From: Solirubrobacterales bacterium
GTDB lineage: Bacteria > Actinomycetota > Thermoleophilia > Solirubrobacterales > Solirubrobacteraceae
Assembly: GCA_025964075.1 (NCBI GenBank)
Contig: JAOPZQ010000219.1
Coordinates: forward strand, 1-7,280
Reading direction: 5' to 3'
DNA: 7,280 bases
Shown here: positions 5,055 to 7,280 of the stretch, one piece after another
How the letters are laid out: each line of letters starts with the position of its first letter
Position numbering within the stretch: the first letter of the stretch is position 1
Notes under the pieces: generated by a model
What the model was told of the DNA's origin: nothing
Databases searched by the model: none
The model's input: only the letters and a program-made list of their open reading frames with translations
Translations under genes and position numbers: made by a program

Positions 5055-5873
5055 TCAGATCTTCCGGAACTTCCAGGTCGCAAGCGTCGCCGCGGCGATC
5101 AGGATCCCCACCGACCAGACGATCGCGTGGAGCGCGGCGGGCCCCGCGGAGCCGGTGCCATGCGTCAGGTCGCGCAGTGCGTTCGCGACCTGAGTCACCG
5201 GTTGGGCATTCGCGAACGCCCTCAGCCCGTGCGGCATGAACTTCGTGGAGGTGAACGTCGAGGCCGCGAAGACGAGCGGGAACGTGAGCAGGAACCCCGC
5301 GAGGGTCGCGCTCTCCACGTTGCGCACCATCAGGCCCACGAGGGTGAACAGCCACGAGCACGCATAGCCGAAGAGCAGGGCGATCCCGACGCCGGCGAGG
5401 ACCGGCAGCAGGGCGTTGTGGAAGCGGAAGCCGACGAGCAGCCCGATCGCGATCAGCAGCCCCATCGTGTACCCGAGGCGCACCAGGTCGGCCAGGGTGC
5501 GCGCGGCGAGGATCGACGCGCGGTTCGTGGGCAGCGAGCGGAAGCGATCGGTGACGCCCTTGGAGAGGTCGTCGGCGACCCCGACCGCCGACGACGAGCC
5601 TCCGAAGAGCGCGGTCTGCACCATGATCCCCGGCATCAGGTAGTCGACGTAGTTGCTGTAGCCCGGCACGTTGATCGACCCGCCGAACACGTAGCGAAAC
5701 AACAGCACGAACATGATCGGCATGATCGCGGCGAACACGACGAGCTCGGGCGTCCGGGCGGTGAGGAGGAGATTGCGCCGCGTCAGCAGGAGCGTGTCGG
5801 TGAAGAACGACCGGACACCCCGCGAACGGGGACGGATGATGACGGCACCCATGGATTCGGCTCTCGTGCTCAT
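5055..5873 (-). CDS. ABC-2 type permease of a drug-efflux transporter (DrrB-like)
   Basis: This 272-residue integral membrane subunit is paired with the ATPase encoded just upstream. Six hydrophobic segments are visible at about 43-63, 78-100, 132-150, 155-183, 188-207 and 248-267. An N-terminal amphipathic stretch LLLTRRNLLLTARTPE (28-43) and the cytosolic segment DRFRSLPTNRASILAARTLAD (109-129) are typical of the DrrB/ABC-2 family and should contact the ATPase. Length is close to that of DrrB. Such pairs export anthracycline-like drugs, lipids or other amphiphiles; the substrate here is unknown. The start is ATG at 5873 with GGGAGG (5880-5885) six bases upstream, and 43 bases separate it from the ATPase stop, consistent with one operon. 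Confidence 0.9.
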   Translation of the reverse strand: MSTRAESMGAVIIRPRSRGVRSFFTDTLLLTRRNLLLTARTPELVVFAAIMPIMFVLLFRYVFGGSINVPGYSNYVDYLMPGIMVQTALFGGSSSAVGVADDLSKGVTDRFRSLPTNRASILAARTLADLVRLGYTMGLLIAIGLLVGFRFHNALLPVLAGVGIALLFGYACSWLFTLVGLMVRNVESATLAGFLLTFPLVFAASTFTSTKFMPHGLRAFANAQPVTQVANALRDLTHGTGSAGPAALHAIVWSVGILIAAATLATWKFRKI

Positions 5874-5916
5874 TCACGACCTCCCATTGCACCGTTGCGG
5901 GTGCCCGCGATCGCCC

Positions 5917-6954
5917 TCACGAGCCGACTCGCCGGGCGTTGGGCGCGGGCTCGAGGGACGGCTCGCCGGGGACCGGCCTGAGCCGTGGTTCGGGCCTTTT
6001 CGTAGCGGCGCCGCCGGCGCCGGTCAGGGTCAGGAAGACGTCGTCGAGCGAGGGCCGCCGGACGCCCAGGTCGGCGACCGGGATGCCGGACTCCTCGATG
6101 CGCCGCGCGGCCGCGAGCAGCGTCTGCACCCGCTCGGACGTGGGGAGCGTGACGCACTGGGCCCGCATGTCGGCGACGGGCAGGCCCGCGCCGAGCCCTG
6201 TGAGCAGGTTCACGAGGCGTTCGACGTCGCTCGCACTGGTTGCCCGTACCTCGAGGACGTCGCCGCCGATGCGCTGCTTGAGATCGTCGGGGGTGCCCGC
6301 GGCGATCAGCCGGCCACGCTCGATCACCGCGACCCGATCGGCGAGGCGATCGGCCTCCTCGAGATACTGGGTGGTCAGCAGCAGTGTCGTGCCGGCCTTG
6401 ATGAAGTCGTCGATCAAGCTCCATAGCTCGATCCGCGAGCGCGGGTCCAAGCCGGTGCTCGGCTCGTCCATGATCAACACGAGCGGGCGTCCGACGAGGC
6501 TCGCGCCCAGGTCGAGCCGGCGGCGCATGCCGCCCGAGTAGGTGCGCACGAGCCGATCGCCGGCGTCGCCCAGCCCCAGACGCTCGAGCACCTCCGACGC
6601 GCGCGCCCGCGCCTCACGGCGCGGCAGTCCGTAGAGCCGGCCCACCAGCACGAGGTTCTCGCGGCCGCTCAGGGTCTCGTCCACGGCAGCGAACTGCCCG
6701 GCGAGGCCGATCAGCGAGCGCACGGTCTTCGCGTCGTGCACGACGTCGACGCCGGCGACCTGGATGCGGCCGGCATCCGGCGCGAGCAGCGTCGCGAGGA
6801 TGCGCACGAATGTCGTCTTGCCGGCGCCGTTACGGCCCAGGAGCGCCAGCACCGTTCCCGAATCGACCGTGAGGTCGACGCCCGCGAGCGCCCTGGTCGA
6901 TCCGAACGCCTTCTCAACCCCCTCGGCCTTGATCATCGGGCGAGTGGGGGGCAC
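5917..6954 (-). CDS. ABC transporter ATP-binding protein, daunorubicin-resistance type (DrrA-like)
   Basis: This 345-residue ATPase would drive export through the adjacent ABC-2 permease. All motifs are intact: Walker A GRNGAGKTT (40-48), Q-loop Gln87, signature YSGGM (139-143), Walker B LVLIMDEP (158-165), D-loop STGLD (166-170), and TTQYLEEAD (194-202), where Gln196 replaces the usual switch His, as is normal in DrrA-like proteins. The C-terminal DrrA-associated domain includes SLDDVFLTLTG (302-312), followed by a Pro-rich 30-residue tail. The start is GTG at 6954, supported by GGGAG at 6960-6964; ATG at 6936 is the in-frame alternative. It is the first gene of a minus-strand operon with the permease. 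No TetR-type regulator, a frequent companion of drug exporters, is beside it. Confidence 0.93.
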   Translation of the reverse strand: MPPTRPMIKAEGVEKAFGSTRALAGVDLTVDSGTVLALLGRNGAGKTTFVRILATLLAPDAGRIQVAGVDVVHDAKTVRSLIGLAGQFAAVDETLSGRENLVLVGRLYGLPRREARARASEVLERLGLGDAGDRLVRTYSGGMRRRLDLGASLVGRPLVLIMDEPSTGLDPRSRIELWSLIDDFIKAGTTLLLTTQYLEEADRLADRVAVIERGRLIAAGTPDDLKQRIGGDVLEVRATSASDVERLVNLLTGLGAGLPVADMRAQCVTLPTSERVQTLLAAARRIEESGIPVADLGVRRPSLDDVFLTLTGAGGAATKRPEPRLRPVPGEPSLEPAPNARRVGS

Positions 6955-6959
6955 GCCGG

Positions 6960-6964
6960 CTCCC
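6960..6964 (-). promoter_or_regulatory. Shine-Dalgarno of the DrrA-like ATPase gene
   Basis: On the minus strand GGGAG lies five bases before GTG 6954, favouring this start over the ATG six codons further in at 6936. Confidence 0.55.
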
Positions 6965-7053
6965 GAGTCGGCTGGTGGGCACCGGCGAGCGTGTGGTGTG
7001 CGGCATCAGGTCGTGGCACCCGGGGAAGCCTCCACCCTCCCGTCCCCGGCTGG

Positions 7054-7073
7054 GACCGTTCGACGGGACGGTC
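7054..7073. promoter_or_regulatory. Inverted repeat in the exporter / secreted-protein divergent region
   Basis: GACCGT (7054-7059) and ACGGTC (7068-7073) are perfect inverted half-sites with an 8-base spacer, inside the 175-base region upstream of both the ABC operon and the gene at 7130. A size of 20 bp suits a dimeric repressor such as a TetR or MarR protein. No clear promoter boxes accompany it, and GC-rich DNA yields such repeats by chance, so this is tentative. Confidence 0.35.
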
Positions 7074-7129
7074 GCGGCTGGCCCTCCGTCCGGACCCGCT
7101 GTCGCCGGCCGCTTGCTGAGGTCTCCGAG

Positions 7130-7280
7130 ATGCCGCGCGTGCCGCCCCGCCCCGCCGTCAGCCTGGCCCTGGCCCTGGCCCTCGTCGCCGTCGTCGCCGC
7201 CGTCGTGGCCGGGGTCGTGGCGCATACCGCCGCCGGCCCTTCGTCTCAGGCGTCACGCACCGCCATCCCCAGTCCGGCGG
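7130..7280 (+). CDS. N-terminus of an exported or membrane-anchored protein (3' end outside window)
   Basis: From ATG 7130 the frame is open to the window edge (50 complete codons). It starts MPRVPPRP, then has a long hydrophobic stretch of Ala, Val and Leu (about residues 9-31), followed by HTAAGPSSQAS and a Ser/Thr/Pro-rich segment. This is the layout of a signal peptide or single N-terminal membrane anchor, with cleavage possible near VAHTAA. GAGG at 7118-7121 lies eight bases upstream of the ATG. Three ctggcc steps encode the Leu-Ala run. The functional domain is beyond the window, so the product is unknown. It is divergent from the ABC operon and may share its control region. Confidence 0.7.
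   Translation, partial: MPRVPPRPAVSLALALALVAVVAAVVAGVVAHTAAGPSSQASRTAIPSPA

Noticed and set aside
6349..6375. Gln in place of the switch histidine in the DrrA-like ATPase as a sign of inactivation
   Set aside because: TTQYLEEAD is the normal form in daunorubicin-resistance-type ATPases; all other motifs are intact.

Overview
The window is very GC-rich DNA with dense, short-spaced genes, GTG and ATG starts and purine-rich Shine-Dalgarno sites. The gene families (actinobacterial-type alpha/beta hydrolase, bacterial G1 peptidase, IclR and ArsR regulators, DrrAB-type exporter) suggest a high-GC actinobacterium, perhaps of the Thermoleophilia/Solirubrobacterales type. That placement is inference from family content and composition; there is no rRNA or tRNA to confirm it. 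No mobile element, CRISPR array, tRNA or phage gene is visible, and the window looks like ordinary chromosome. No non-genic gap exceeds 300 bases; the largest is 272 bases (1974-2245).

Layout. Bases 1-193 hold the C-terminal tail of a gene that enters from the left (Ala/Pro-rich, with a short Gly-Pro-Asn repeat). An alpha/beta hydrolase follows on + (260-1210). It converges, across a 22-bp tandem repeat, on a minus-strand MIP/aquaporin-family channel (1239-1973) whose selectivity-filter residues are unusual. A 272-base divergent region with a long inverted repeat separates the channel from a secreted G1 (glutamic, eqolisin-type) peptidase on + (2246-3112). About 100 bases later comes an IclR-family regulator (3212-4099, possibly from 3167) whose DNA-binding region carries an apparent tandem half-duplication. 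Two hairpins follow it.

An AT-rich island (about 4183-4208) carries a likely promoter and operator for a two-gene operon: an ArsR-family repressor (4221-4553) overlapping by 8 bases an SRPBCC/AHSA1-family protein (4546-5010). This is a common partner arrangement. It converges, over a 44-base spacer with two hairpins, on a minus-strand ABC exporter operon read ATPase (6954-5917) then permease (5873-5055), of the DrrA/DrrB drug-efflux type. Divergent from the exporter, a gene with a signal peptide or N-terminal anchor starts at 7130 and runs off the right edge.

How they work together. The operons seem independent: channel, secreted peptidase plus perhaps its IclR neighbour, ArsR/SRPBCC pair, and drug-type exporter. 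I see no convincing new multi-gene defence or biosynthetic system. The most notable points are protein-level: the MIP channel without the filter arginine, the duplicated half helix-turn-helix in the IclR protein, and the G1 peptidase with almost no propeptide and a repeat tail.
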